From an uncultured Thiohalocapsa sp. (GTDB lineage Bacteria; Pseudomonadota; Gammaproteobacteria; Chromatiales; Chromatiaceae), in contig NZ_CAJXYK010000037.1 in NCBI RefSeq assembly GCF_913063425.1, positions 1 to 61,660 on the forward strand: a stretch of DNA of 61,660 bases. The letters run 5' to 3'. The notes beneath the pieces are model-generated. The model searched no databases. It was given only the letters and a program-made list of their open reading frames with translations, and was not told the origin of the DNA. The position numbers and the translations under genes are program-made. Each line of letters starts with the position of its first letter. The stretch's first letter is position 1. Of the stretch, positions 1 through 9,117 are shown piece by piece.

Positions 1-1329
1 CTCGATGAGGTCCTCCAGGTCCTGAAAGATCAGCCGGTCGCAGCCGAGCGCCGCTTCCACGTCCGCCTCGGTGCGATCATGGGCGATGAGCTCGCTCGCC
101 GCCGGCATGTCGATGCCGTAGACGTTCGGATAGCGCACCGGCGGCGCGGCGGAGGCGAAATACACCCGTTTGGCGCCGGCATCCCGGGCCATCTGGATGA
201 TCTGCTGTGACGTGGTGCCGCGGACGATGGAGTCGTCCACCAGGAGCACGTTCTTCTTGCGGAACTCAAGGTCAATGGCGTTCAGCTTCTGACGCACCGA
301 CTTCCTGCGCACCTGCTGCCCCGGCATGATGAAGGTACGGCCGATATAGCGGTTCTTGATAAAGCCCTCGGCATAGGGGATGCCGAGGTGGTTGGCGAGC
401 TGAAGTGCCGCGGTGCGGCTCGTGTCCGGCACCGGGATGACCACGTCGATGTCGTGCTCCGGCCAGACGCGCTTGATCTTGGCCGCAAGCTTCTTGCCCA
501 TACGCGAGCGGGATTTGTGCACCGAGATGTTGTCGATGATGGAATCCGGCCGCGCGAAGTAGACGAACTCGAAAATACAGGGCGAGAGCACCGGCTGCTG
601 CGCGCACTGGTGCCGGTGCAGCTCGCCGCGCACATCGATGAGCACGCATTCGCCGGGGGCGATGTCATCGATGAGCTCAAAGCCATTGGTGTCGAGGGCC
701 ACGCTCTCCGAGGCGATCATGTACTCGGTGCCGCGGTCGGTCTCACGCTTCCCGTAGACCACCGGGCGGATACCGTAGGGATCGCGGAAGCCGAACAGGC
801 CGAAGCCCGGGATCATGGCCACCGCCGCATAGCCGCCGCGGCAGCGCCGGTGCACCCCCTCCACGGCGCGGAAGATGTCCTGCGCGTCGATGCGCAGCCG
901 GTCCTGCGCCTGGAGCTCGTGGGCAAAGACGTTGAGCAGGATCTCGCTGTCGGACTCGGTGTTGATGTGCCGCAGGTCCTGCACAAAGACGTCCTGCTTC
1001 AGCTCCTCCGCATTGGTGAGGTTGCCGTTGTGGGCCAGAACGATGCCGTAGGGCGAGTTGACGTAGAAGGGCTGCGCCTCGGCGGAGCTGGACACCCCGG
1101 CGGTTGGGTAACGCACATGGCCGACCCCCATGCGCCCCTTCAGGTGCAGCATGTGGCGGTTGCCGAACACATCCCGGGTGAGGCCCGCGTCCTTGCGCAT
1201 GTGGAGCTTGTCACCGTCGCTGGTGACGATGCCCGCGGCGTCCTGACCGCGGTGCTGGAGCACCAGCAGGGCGTCGTACAGGGATTGGTTGACCGGCTGT
1301 TTACCGACGATGCCGACAATACCGCACAT
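1..1329 (-). CDS. purF: Amidophosphoribosyltransferase, 3' end outside window
   Basis: This enzyme catalyses the first committed step of purine synthesis, converting PRPP and glutamine to phosphoribosylamine in the cytoplasm. The reading frame starts at 1329 with MCGIVGIVG, so Cys2 is the N-terminal glutamine-amidotransferase nucleophile exposed after Met removal. The frame stays open for 443 codons to the window edge. The glutaminase part contains [10 protein letters not shown] and the NGN stretch. The C-terminal phosphoribosyltransferase part shows the PRPP-binding motif [13 protein letters not shown]. About 60 residues of the usual ~500 are missing beyond the edge. It is the last gene seen of the cvpA-purF pair, as in E. 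coli and Pseudomonas. Identity is essentially certain. Confidence 0.97.
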   Translation of the reverse strand, partial: MCGIVGIVGKQPVNQSLYDALLVLQHRGQDAAGIVTSDGDKLHMRKDAGLTRDVFGNRHMLHLKGRMGVGHVRYPTAGVSSSAEAQPFYVNSPYGIVLAHNGNLTNAEELKQDVFVQDLRHINTESDSEILLNVFAHELQAQDRLRIDAQDIFRAVEGVHRRCRGGYAAVAMIPGFGLFGFRDPYGIRPVVYGKRETDRGTEYMIASESVALDTNGFELIDDIAPGECVLIDVRGELHRHQCAQQPVLSPCIFEFVYFARPDSIIDNISVHKSRSRMGKKLAAKIKRVWPEHDIDVVIPVPDTSRTAALQLANHLGIPYAEGFIKNRYIGRTFIMPGQQVRRKSVRQKLNAIDLEFRKKNVLLVDDSIVRGTTSQQIIQMARDAGAKRVYFASAAPPVRYPNVYGIDMPAASELIAHDRTEADVEAALGCDRLIFQDLEDLIE

Positions 1330-1546
1330 GATTTACTCCGGATACGCCCTGCGGCCACTGCCGGGGCGGTCGTCGAGCCGCCGGCACCCGGCGCTGCGGG
1401 AGTCACGCGCCGGGGTGACGAGACCGGCGATGGCAGCCCTATAGCCTAGCCCATCACCGCCCGAAGACCAAACAGGACGGCGCCCTCGCGATGGCCGGAG
1501 CCAGCGCCCAAAGCCCCTGCCACCGCCATTGCAGCCCCCGCCGCCG

Positions 1547-2038
1547 TCAAATGGATTTGATCCTTTGCGTGACCTCAGGCGGGATCAGGTCCAGCATGGC
1601 ATCGGCGAGCAGCTGGAACCTGGGCAGCAGCTCCGACTGCGACCACCAGGGGTCCTCCACCACCGGCGTCAGGGATGCCAGGAACACCAGCAGCGCCACC
1701 ACCACGGCACCGCGACCGGCGCCGAACACCATGCCGAGCAGCCGGTCGGTGCCGGTGAGGCCGGTCTTCTCCACCAGCAAGGACAACACCCAGCCGACGA
1801 TGGCGCCGGCGATGAGCACGCCGAGCACAATGAGCACCACGGCCAAGCCCATGCGCAGCGACGGGGTCTCCAGCCAGGGTGTCAGCTGCTCCGCCACCGG
1901 CCGGTAGAAGAACCAGGCGGCGAGCAGCGCCGCGATCCAGACCCCCAGGGCCAGCACCTCGCGGATCAGCCCCCGGGCGAGGCCGATGATGGCCGACAGC
2001 GCGATGATGCCGATGATGGCGTAGTCGACCCAGATCAT
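1547..2038 (-). CDS. cvpA: CvpA family inner membrane protein
   Basis: This is a 163-residue integral membrane protein of the CvpA family, named for colicin V production and usually found just upstream of purF. It has four hydrophobic segments, roughly residues 5-25, 30-48, 63-90 and 103-125. The N-terminus MIWVDYAIIGIIALSAIIG and the internal G-rich LLGMVFGAGRG stretch are typical. ATG is at 2038, and 217 bp separate its stop from the purF start. The exact biochemical role is unknown in the family; envelope homeostasis has been proposed. Confidence 0.93.
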   Translation of the reverse strand: MIWVDYAIIGIIALSAIIGLARGLIREVLALGVWIAALLAAWFFYRPVAEQLTPWLETPSLRMGLAVVLIVLGVLIAGAIVGWVLSLLVEKTGLTGTDRLLGMVFGAGRGAVVVALLVFLASLTPVVEDPWWSQSELLPRFQLLADAMLDLIPPEVTQRIKSI

Positions 2039-2318
2039 GATGCGGCTGCGATGCTCTGTCTCGAATGGGCGCGGCCCAGGTGGGCGGCGCTCAGATGGGC
2101 GGCGGCGCGTGACGGGATTGTCAGGTCGCGCCCCGGCGCGCGAGAGGCGATGCCGGAGTGCGCGGGCGCGGTCGCGTTCGGAAAGTCTAAGGAGTCGATC
2201 CCGCCGGAATCAGGCCGGGTGCCGGTTTGGGATGGATCCTGACGGTTGCGCTGATGGGTGCTCTGGTTGGGGGCCCCATCCGGCACAGCTTGGCTTTGCA
2301 GGGACATCGCGGCGGGCG

Positions 2319-2945
2319 CTAGGGGTAGCGCTGCACCAGCGGTTTGTTGCCCGTCTCGCTCCGCAGCTCCGCCGCCAGGCTGTCGGCCCGGGCGCGCTCC
2401 ACCTCCGGCCCCACCCGCACCCGGTAGTAGCGCTTGCCGTTCACCGTGGCCTGCTCCACGAAAGCGGTGTAGCCCTTGGCCCGCAGCCTGTCCTGCAGGC
2501 CCTTGGCAGCCTCGGGCGAGCCCAGTGACGCCACCTGCACCACCCAGGAGGCGGTGCCCGCCGGCACGGGCTTCGGCCCCGCCGGGGCGGCCGGTGCCGT
2601 CGGCGCCGGCTCCGCCCGCGGCGTCTGCGCCTGTTCGGACACAGGCTCGGGCACAGGCTCGGGCTCCGCGGCGGTGACCGGCGGCTGCGGCACCGCGCCC
2701 GCCGGCGGCTCGGGTACCGGCAAGGGCGGAGTCAGGTCATCGGCGGTGAGCGGCTGCATGGACTCACCCGACTCGCCTGCTTCGCCAGGCTCAGCCGCAG
2801 TCTCCACCTCGGGCTCGTCCGGGATGACGATGGGCTCGCCGAGGCCATCCGACTCCCGCTGCTCCACCAACATGGGCACGAAGATGACCATCAGCGCCAC
2901 GACCACCGCCGCGCCGACAAGCCGTCTTTTCGCACCTTCATCCAT
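2319..2945 (-). CDS. dedD: SPOR domain cell-division protein (DedD-like)
   Basis: This is a 208-residue bitopic inner-membrane protein. A short basic cytoplasmic tail (MDEGAKRR) is followed by one membrane segment at about residues 9-25, then a Pro/Glu/Ala-rich periplasmic linker of about 100 residues. A C-terminal SPOR domain (about 130-208) includes the WVVQVASLGSPEAAKGLQDRL strand-helix and the GKRYYRVRVGP core. SPOR domains bind denuded septal peptidoglycan, which places the protein at the division site. I chose the ATG at 2945 because it directly precedes the membrane segment; the frame is open further upstream but runs into folC. It sits between folC and cvpA, as in many gammaproteobacteria. 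Confidence 0.92.
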   Translation of the reverse strand: MDEGAKRRLVGAAVVVALMVIFVPMLVEQRESDGLGEPIVIPDEPEVETAAEPGEAGESGESMQPLTADDLTPPLPVPEPPAGAVPQPPVTAAEPEPVPEPVSEQAQTPRAEPAPTAPAAPAGPKPVPAGTASWVVQVASLGSPEAAKGLQDRLRAKGYTAFVEQATVNGKRYYRVRVGPEVERARADSLAAELRSETGNKPLVQRYP

Positions 2946-3018
2946 CGGCAAGCCCCAGTTTCGTCCGATTGTGTTGATCCGCCTGGGCGCAGGCGAGCGC
3001 CCGCGCAATGCGCCGGGA

Positions 3019-4296
3019 TTATACAGGAGCGACGGCGGGGTTGCGCAGGGCCGCCTCCACCATGGTGAAGGAGCCGAACACCAGCACGCAGCCCGTCTCG
3101 GTGAGGGTTGCGTCGATGGCGGCAATGGCGGCGTCCAGGCCCGGCTGCTGGCGCACCCGGGCGCCGGGCGCCGCATTCTCGACGGCGGCGGCGAGCTGCT
3201 CTGCGGGCATGCCCCGGGGCCCGGGTGCGCGCACCACGTGCCACTGCTCCACCCAATCCGCCAGCGCGGCGGTGACCGCGTCCGCCTCCTTGTCAGAGGA
3301 CAGGCCGACCACAGCATGGCGCGGCCCGGTACAGCCGAGCGCCGCCAGATTCTGCGCCAGGACCAGCGCCGCCTCGCGGTTGTGCGCCACGTCCAGCACC
3401 CAGGTGGGCTGCCCCGGCAATACCGTGAAGCGCCCCGGCAGCCGCGCCCGCTGCAGCCCCTGGCGCAGCGCCGCATTGCCCACGGGCAGGCGCTCGCGCA
3501 GGCACTCCAGCGCACAGATGGCCGTCGCCGCGTTGTCGTACTGGATGCGCCCGCGCAGCGCCGGTGCCGGCAGCGCATCCCGGCAGCGGCCATCCGGCCC
3601 CTGCCACTGCCACTGCCCGGCGTCGATGCGAGCGCGGAGCTCCCGCCCCAGCTGCAAGGGCTCGGCACCGATCTCCAGCGCGCGCTCGCGCAGCCGCGGC
3701 GGGGCGTCGGCCTGGCCGATGACGGCGGGGCGCCCGGCGCGGAAGATGCCGGCCTTCTCCACCGCGATCTGCTCCGGCGTGTCGCCGAGCCAGGCCATGT
3801 GGTCGCGCCCAATGCTGGTGACCACGGCCACGTCCGCAGCGATGATGTTCACCGCGTCCAGGCGCCCGCCGAGCCCCACCTCCAGCAGCACCAGATCCGG
3901 CTCGGCCTCGGCGAAGAGCAGGAGCGCCGCCAGGGTGCCGAACTCGAAATAGGTCAGCTGCGCCTCGCCGCGCACCGCATCGATGCGGTCGAAGGCATCG
4001 CAGAGGGCGGCGTCCGTGGCATCGGCACCGTCGATGCGGATGCGCTCGTTGTAGCGCAGCACGTGCGGCGAGGTGTAAGCACATGTGCGGTACCCGGCGG
4101 CGCGACCGATGGCGTCCAGGTAGGCTACCACCGAGCCCTTGCCGTTGGTGCCGCCGACGGTGATCACCGGGCAGCGGAAGGGACCGAGGCCGAGGGCCTC
4201 CCAGACCCGGCCCACGCGCTCCAGGCGCAGATCGATGCGGCTCGGATGCAGAGTCTCCTGCCAGGCGAGCCATTCGGGGAGGGTCTTGAAGCGCAT
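3019..4296 (-). CDS. folC: Bifunctional folylpolyglutamate/dihydrofolate synthase
   Basis: FolC adds glutamate to dihydropteroate and to tetrahydrofolates, using ATP. The 425-residue frame has the Mur-ligase-type P-loop VGGTNGKGS at residues 47-55, the FEFGTLAALLLF helix, the GLGGRLDAVN motif and the C-terminal DVAHNREA motif of the family. I start it at Met 4296 (MRFKTLPEWLAWQETLHP), matching the usual FolC N-terminus. The open frame extends 21 codons further upstream with low-complexity sequence. Its end is 73 bp from dedD and its start 149 bp from accD. Length and motifs are normal. Confidence 0.96.
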   Translation of the reverse strand: MRFKTLPEWLAWQETLHPSRIDLRLERVGRVWEALGLGPFRCPVITVGGTNGKGSVVAYLDAIGRAAGYRTCAYTSPHVLRYNERIRIDGADATDAALCDAFDRIDAVRGEAQLTYFEFGTLAALLLFAEAEPDLVLLEVGLGGRLDAVNIIAADVAVVTSIGRDHMAWLGDTPEQIAVEKAGIFRAGRPAVIGQADAPPRLRERALEIGAEPLQLGRELRARIDAGQWQWQGPDGRCRDALPAPALRGRIQYDNAATAICALECLRERLPVGNAALRQGLQRARLPGRFTVLPGQPTWVLDVAHNREAALVLAQNLAALGCTGPRHAVVGLSSDKEADAVTAALADWVEQWHVVRAPGPRGMPAEQLAAAVENAAPGARVRQQPGLDAAIAAIDATLTETGCVLVFGSFTMVEAALRNPAVAPV

Positions 4297-4445
4297 GCGG
4301 GAAAGTTTGAGCCTTGCAGTGCGAAGGGGACGCCGCCTGATGCGCACACCCGCATCCACTCGTCGGACGGCGCGAGGCCGTCGCGGGAGCGCAACGCCGC
4401 TGCGCGGAACGCCAGGCGAGGCGCGACGCGTTTCGCGGGGCGGCC

Positions 4446-5321
4446 TTATGCGTCCTTCGGGCGGCGCATCAGCATCGACAGCAGCTCGGCGATGCGCTCG
4501 CGGAGGTCGCGGCGGTCGCAGATCTGGTCCAGGGCGCCGTGCTCCAGCAGGAACTCGCTGCGCTGGAAGCCGTCAGGCAGGGTCTCGCGGACGGTCTGCT
4601 CGATGACCCGGGGGCCGGCGAAGCCGATGAGCGCGCCGGGCTCGGCGATGTTGATGTCGCCGAGCATGGCGAGGCTCGCCGACACGCCGCCCATGGTCGG
4701 GTCCGTCATCACGGAGACGAACGGCAGGCCCTTCTCCCGCAGCTGCCCCAGGGCCGCGCTGGTCTTGGCCATCTGCAGCAGCGAGAACAGGGACTCCTGC
4801 ATGCGCGCGCCGCCGCTCGCCGCGAAGCACACCAGCGGCAGGTGATCGCGCAGCGCCACTTCCACGCCGCGCACGAAGCGCTCGCCCACCACCGAGCCCA
4901 TGGAGCCGCCCATGAAGCTGAACTCGAAGGCGGCGGCAACGACGCCCATGCCCTTCAGCTGGCCGCGCAGCACCACCAGGGCCTCGCGCTCGCTGGTCTG
5001 CTTCTGCGCCTGGGCGAGGCGCTCGCGGTATTTCTTCAGGTCCTTGAACTTGAGCGGATCGACGGATTCCAGCTCCGCGCCGATCTCTTCGATGGGCGCG
5101 TCCTCCGGCGGCTCGTCCAGGAACAGGTTGAGCCGCCGGCGTGCGCCGATGCGGTTGTGGTGGCTGCACTTGGGGCAGACGTCCAGGTTGCGCTCCAGCT
5201 CCGCCCGGTAGAGCACGGCATTGCAGCCCGGGCACTTGTCCCAGAGCCCCTCGGGCACGGCGCGCTTGTTGTTGGCCTCCGTGCGGATGCGGCTCGGGAT
5301 GAGCTTCTCGAACCAGCTCAC
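4446..5321 (-). CDS. accD: Acetyl-CoA carboxylase carboxyltransferase beta subunit
   Basis: AccD pairs with AccA to transfer the carboxyl group from biotin to acetyl-CoA, making malonyl-CoA. The protein has the N-terminal zinc ribbon (C30, C33, C49, C52), then the crotonase-fold core with GGARMQE and [14 protein letters not shown] prefer the GTG at 5321: VSWFEKL aligns with the MSWIERI start of E. coli AccD, and an AAGGGGG Shine-Dalgarno precedes it at suitable spacing. An ATG eight codons upstream (5345) overlaps the trpA stop as ATGA and would give 299 instead of 291 residues. It is translationally close to trpA. Confidence 0.96.
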   Translation of the reverse strand: MSWFEKLIPSRIRTEANNKRAVPEGLWDKCPGCNAVLYRAELERNLDVCPKCSHHNRIGARRRLNLFLDEPPEDAPIEEIGAELESVDPLKFKDLKKYRERLAQAQKQTSEREALVVLRGQLKGMGVVAAAFEFSFMGGSMGSVVGERFVRGVEVALRDHLPLVCFAASGGARMQESLFSLLQMAKTSAALGQLREKGLPFVSVMTDPTMGGVSASLAMLGDINIAEPGALIGFAGPRVIEQTVRETLPDGFQRSEFLLEHGALDQICDRRDLRERIAELLSMLMRRPKDA

Positions 5322-5341
5322 GGCATCCCCCTTGGCCCGGC

Positions 5342-6184
5342 TCATGCGCCCGACCCGCCGGTGTCCGCACCATCGATGGCCGCCCGCAGCTCGCCCAGGA
5401 AGTCCGCCACCGCCTCCGGGATACGCGCCGGCTGGTCCATCAGATCCTCCACGCGCTGGACGATGGCGCTGCCGACGATGACGGCATCCGCCACCCGGGC
5501 CACGCGGGCGGCGCTGGGGCCGTCCTTGATGCCGAAGCCGACCCCCACCGGCAGCGGGATCCGGGCGCGGATCTCCGCGAGCTTGGCCGCCACGGCGTCG
5601 ATGTCCAGATTGCCGGCGCCGGTGACACCCTTGACGGCGACATAGTAGACGAAGCCCGAGGCGACACCGCCGATGCGCGCGATGCGCCCGGCGTCCGACG
5701 TGGGCGCCAGCAGATACACCAGGTCCAGCCCCTGGGGGCGCAGCAGCCCGGCGAGCTCCGCGGCCTCCTCCGGCGGCACGTCCACCACCAAGGCGCCGTC
5801 CACACCGGCCGCGGCGGCCTCGGCGGCGAAGGTCTCCGCGCCCATGATCTCGATGGGGTTGAGATAGCCCATCAGCACCACCGGCGTAGTGCTGTCCTCG
5901 GCACGGAAGGCGCGTACCATGTCCAGCACGTCGCGCAGGCGCACACCCGCGTGCAGGGCGCGCTCGGTGGCACGCTGGATCACGGGTCCGTCGGCGATGG
6001 GGTCCGAGAAGGGCACGCCAAGCTCGATGAGATCGGCGCCGGCGGCCACCATCCGGTGCATCAGGGGCAGGGTCACGTCGGGGCTCGGGTCGCCCGCCGT
6101 GACGAAGGGGATCAGCGCCGTGCGGCCTTCGCTGCGCAGACGCCCGAACATGGCCGTAATGCGGCTTTGCATCGTTTCGCTCAC
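5342..6184 (-). CDS. trpA: Tryptophan synthase alpha subunit
   Basis: The alpha subunit cleaves indole-3-glycerol phosphate and channels indole to TrpB. The 280-residue TIM barrel carries the catalytic acids E54 ([11 protein letters not shown]) and D65 (DPIADG), and the phosphate-binding GVGFGIK and VGSAIV loops near the C-terminus. Its ATG overlaps the trpB stop as ATGA (6181-6184), so the two subunits are translationally coupled. A short Ala/Gly-rich tail follows the last helix. Identity is certain. Confidence 0.98.
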   Translation of the reverse strand: MSETMQSRITAMFGRLRSEGRTALIPFVTAGDPSPDVTLPLMHRMVAAGADLIELGVPFSDPIADGPVIQRATERALHAGVRLRDVLDMVRAFRAEDSTTPVVLMGYLNPIEIMGAETFAAEAAAAGVDGALVVDVPPEEAAELAGLLRPQGLDLVYLLAPTSDAGRIARIGGVASGFVYYVAVKGVTGAGNLDIDAVAAKLAEIRARIPLPVGVGFGIKDGPSAARVARVADAVIVGSAIVQRVEDLMDQPARIPEAVADFLGELRAAIDGADTGGSGA

Positions 6185-7431
6185 AGCTCGATGCCGTCCA
6201 GCCGGGCGACGGTGTCCATGTCCTTGTCGCCGCGCCCCGACAGGTTGATGACGATGGTCTGGTCCCGCCGCATGGTGGGCGCGAGCTTGGCGGCGTAGGC
6301 CAGCGCATGGCTTGTTTCCAGCGCCGGAATGATCCCTTCGGTGCGGGTCAGCCCATGAAAGGCGGCGAGCGCCTCGTCGTCGTTCACGGCGACGTACTCG
6401 GCACGCCCGGTGTCCTTGAGCCAGGCGTGCTCCGGGCCGACCCCGGGGTAGTCGAGCCCGGCGGAGATGGAGTGCGTCTCCGCGATCTGCCCGTTCTCGT
6501 CTTCCATCAGGTAGGTACGGTTGCCGTGCAGCACGCCGGGCTTGCCGGCGCAGAGCGGCGCGGCGTGGTGGCCGGTGAGGATACCCTCGCCGCCGGCCTC
6601 GACGCCGATCATGCGCACATCGGCATCCTCGATGAACGGGTAGAAGAGTCCGATGGCATTGGAGCCGCCGCCGACACAGGCCATCACCACGTCCGGCAGC
6701 CGGCCGGCGCGCTCCAGCATCTGCGCCCGCGCCTCGCGGCCGATCACCGCCTGGAAGTCACGCACCATGGCCGGATAGGGGTGCGGCCCGGCAACGGTGC
6801 CGATGATGTAGAAGGTGTTGTCCACGTTCGTCACCCAGTCGCGCATGGCCTCGTTCAGCGCGTCTTTGAGGGTGCGCGAGCCGGACTTGACCGAGACTAC
6901 CTCGGCGCCCAGCAGGCGCATGCGATAGACATTGGCCTGCTGGCGGGCCACGTCCACCTCGCCCATGTAGACCACGCACTCAAGCCCCATGCGCGCGGCC
7001 ACCGTCGCCGACGCAACACCGTGCTGCCCGGCGCCGGTCTCGGCGATGATCCGGGTCTTGCCCATGCGCTTGGCGAGCAGGGCCTGGCCGACGGTGTTGT
7101 TCACTTTGTGCGCGCCGGTGTGATTGAGATCCTCGCGCTTTAAGAAGATCTGCGCGCCGCCCAGCTCGCGGCTCCAGCGCTCGGCGTGGTACAGCGGTGA
7201 GGGGCGGCCGACATAGTCGCGCAGGTCGTTGTCCAGCTCGGCGAGGAAGGCCGGGTCTTTCAGGTAGCGCTCGTAGGCGTCCGTCAGCTCGGCGAGCGGG
7301 TGCATCAGGGTCTCCGGCACGAAGCGCCCGCCGTAGCGCCCGAAATGGCCGCTCGTATCCGGATACTGATAACCGCTCGGTGCACCCTCGGCGGCGCTGC
7401 GGTGCTGGATGTCATCGGCGACGGTCGCCAT
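6181..7431 (-). CDS. trpB: Tryptophan synthase beta subunit
   Basis: TrpB condenses indole with serine to give tryptophan, using PLP. The 416-residue protein has the PLP lysine K109 in [10 protein letters not shown], the glycine-rich phosphate loop [10 protein letters not shown] and the GRGDKDM C-terminus. The start at 7431 lies inside the end of trpF (20-bp overlap), so trpF-trpB-trpA form one coupled unit. The length is slightly above average because of a 20-residue N-terminal extension before [13 protein letters not shown]. No trp leader peptide or attenuator is visible nearby. Confidence 0.98.
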   Translation of the reverse strand: MATVADDIQHRSAAEGAPSGYQYPDTSGHFGRYGGRFVPETLMHPLAELTDAYERYLKDPAFLAELDNDLRDYVGRPSPLYHAERWSRELGGAQIFLKREDLNHTGAHKVNNTVGQALLAKRMGKTRIIAETGAGQHGVASATVAARMGLECVVYMGEVDVARQQANVYRMRLLGAEVVSVKSGSRTLKDALNEAMRDWVTNVDNTFYIIGTVAGPHPYPAMVRDFQAVIGREARAQMLERAGRLPDVVMACVGGGSNAIGLFYPFIEDADVRMIGVEAGGEGILTGHHAAPLCAGKPGVLHGNRTYLMEDENGQIAETHSISAGLDYPGVGPEHAWLKDTGRAEYVAVNDDEALAAFHGLTRTEGIIPALETSHALAYAAKLAPTMRRDQTIVINLSGRGDKDMDTVARLDGIEL

Positions 7432-8041
7432 CGCATACCCCCTGCATAAAGTCGTTGATCTTGCGGTGATCCTTGATGCCCTTGTCGGCCTCCACCCCGC
7501 CGCTCACGTCCACCGCATAGGGCCGGACGCGGGCGATGGCCGCGGCGACATTGCCGGCATCGAGCCCGCCCGCGAGGATGACCCGCGGCGCCAGTGCCGG
7601 CGGCACCCGGTCCCAGTCGAAGCGCCGGCCCGTGCCGCCCGCGAGCACCGGGTCATAGGTGTCGAGCAGCAGCGCCGCGGCGCCCTGATAATCCGCTGCC
7701 GCCGCCTCCACGTCCAGCCCGTCGCGCATGGCGAGCGCCTTGATCCAGGGCCGGCCGAATCCCGCACAGGCGGCGGGCGGCTCCCGGCCGTGGAACTGCA
7801 GCAGGTCCAGCCGCACCCGGCGCAGAATCTCAGCGATGTGCCCGGGCTCGGCATCCACGAACAGCCCGACGCTGGTGACGAAAGCCGGTACGCGCGCCAC
7901 CAGCCGGGCCGCGGTATCCAGGCCCACCGCCCGCGGGCTCGCCGGATGGAAGACAAAGCCGAGCGCGTCCACGCCGGCGGCCACGGCGGCATCGATATCC
8001 TGCTCGCGGGTCAGACCGCAGATCTTGACGCGTGTTCGCAT
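7412..8041 (-). CDS. trpF: Phosphoribosylanthranilate isomerase
   Basis: TrpF performs the Amadori rearrangement of phosphoribosylanthranilate to CdRP, the third step of tryptophan synthesis. The 209-residue barrel begins RVKICGLT with catalytic Cys8. It contains LDLLQFHG and LLLDTYD, and ends with the phosphate-binding [10 protein letters not shown] and the DVSGGVE segment that holds the catalytic Asp. The C-terminus overlaps trpB by 20 bp. It is a stand-alone trpF, not fused to trpC. The stretch to truA is only 31 bp, so these genes are probably co-transcribed. Confidence 0.97.
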   Translation of the reverse strand: MRTRVKICGLTREQDIDAAVAAGVDALGFVFHPASPRAVGLDTAARLVARVPAFVTSVGLFVDAEPGHIAEILRRVRLDLLQFHGREPPAACAGFGRPWIKALAMRDGLDVEAAAADYQGAAALLLDTYDPVLAGGTGRRFDWDRVPPALAPRVILAGGLDAGNVAAAIARVRPYAVDVSGGVEADKGIKDHRKINDFMQGVCDGDRRR

Positions 8042-8072
8042 GGGCCGGAGACGACGGCGAGTAAACCCGCAA

Positions 8073-8900
8073 TTACAGCACAGACGAGCCGTCGGCGTCG
8101 CCGGCCACCGGCAGCGCGAAGCGGTCGGGATAGTCCACGCCGGCGAGATAGAGCCCCTGCGGCGGCGCCGTCACGCCGCCGAGGGCGCGGTCGCGCACCG
8201 CCAGCAGTTCCGCGGTCCAGTCCACCGGCGCCTCACTGCTGCCGATGGCCATGAGCACGCCGGCGATGTTGCGCACCATATGGTGCAGAAAGCCGTCGGC
8301 GCCGAGCGCAAGTGTGACGAGCTCGCCGCGACGCTGGATGTGCAGGTAGCGCAGTGTGCGCACGGGGCTCTTGGCCTGGCAGGCGAGCGCGCGGAAGCTG
8401 GTGAAGTCGTGCCGCCCCACCAGCAGCGCACCCGCCGTGCGCATGCGGGCCGGGTCCAGCGGCTTGTGGGTCCAGACGGCCCGCCCGCGCCACAGCGCCG
8501 AGCGCGTCGGCCGGGACAGAATCCAATACCGGTAGTGGCGGCCGGTGGCGCTGAAGCGCGCGTGAAAGTCCGGCGGGACGGGCTCTGCCCAGCGCACCGC
8601 GATGTCGTCCGGCAGATTGCTGTTGGTGCCGAGCACCCAGCTGCGTCGGCTGCGCCGCGCGGTGGTATCGAAATGCACCACCTGCCCCAGCGCATGCACC
8701 CCCGCATCGGTGCGCCCGGCGCAGTGCACGCGCACCGGCTCGGCGGCGACCCGGGCAATGGCCGCCTCAAGCCGCGCCTGCACCGTGTCCGCGTGGTGCT
8801 GAAGCTGCCAGCCGCTGTAGGCGCCGCCGTCGTATTCGACGCCCAGGGCGATACGACTGGTGGGCGCCTGGGCCTGCGTGCCGGCATCGGCCACAGTCAT
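8073..8900 (-). CDS. truA: tRNA pseudouridine(38-40) synthase
   Basis: TruA converts U38-U40 of the tRNA anticodon arm to pseudouridine. The protein contains the catalytic Asp in the family motif AGRTDAGVHALGQVVHF (D65 counted from the ATG at 8900), the early RIALGVEYDGGAYSGWQ strand, and the RHDFTSFRA and FLHHMVRNIAG motifs. A GTG three codons upstream (8909) is an alternative start. The last ~15 residues are a variable tail. It lies between fimV and trpF, as in Pseudomonas. Catalytic residues are intact. Confidence 0.97.
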   Translation of the reverse strand: MTVADAGTQAQAPTSRIALGVEYDGGAYSGWQLQHHADTVQARLEAAIARVAAEPVRVHCAGRTDAGVHALGQVVHFDTTARRSRRSWVLGTNSNLPDDIAVRWAEPVPPDFHARFSATGRHYRYWILSRPTRSALWRGRAVWTHKPLDPARMRTAGALLVGRHDFTSFRALACQAKSPVRTLRYLHIQRRGELVTLALGADGFLHHMVRNIAGVLMAIGSSEAPVDWTAELLAVRDRALGGVTAPPQGLYLAGVDYPDRFALPVAGDADGSSVL

Positions 8901-9117
8901 GGCACGCACGCCCGCCGTGCCTGGCAGCCGGCCTGCGCGGCGAGCCCCGCCCGCCGGCGACGCGCATGACTCGGCCGATACCGGCGACAGTGGGACGTCG
9001 CGGCGTCAATGTGCTGGGTCGGCGGCTGGCTCAATGCGGTCGGGTGAGAGCAGATCAGGACAGCGGCGAGCATCGGTGCGCCGCAAAACCCTGTCTTACC
9101 AGTCCCGCGGCCGCCGC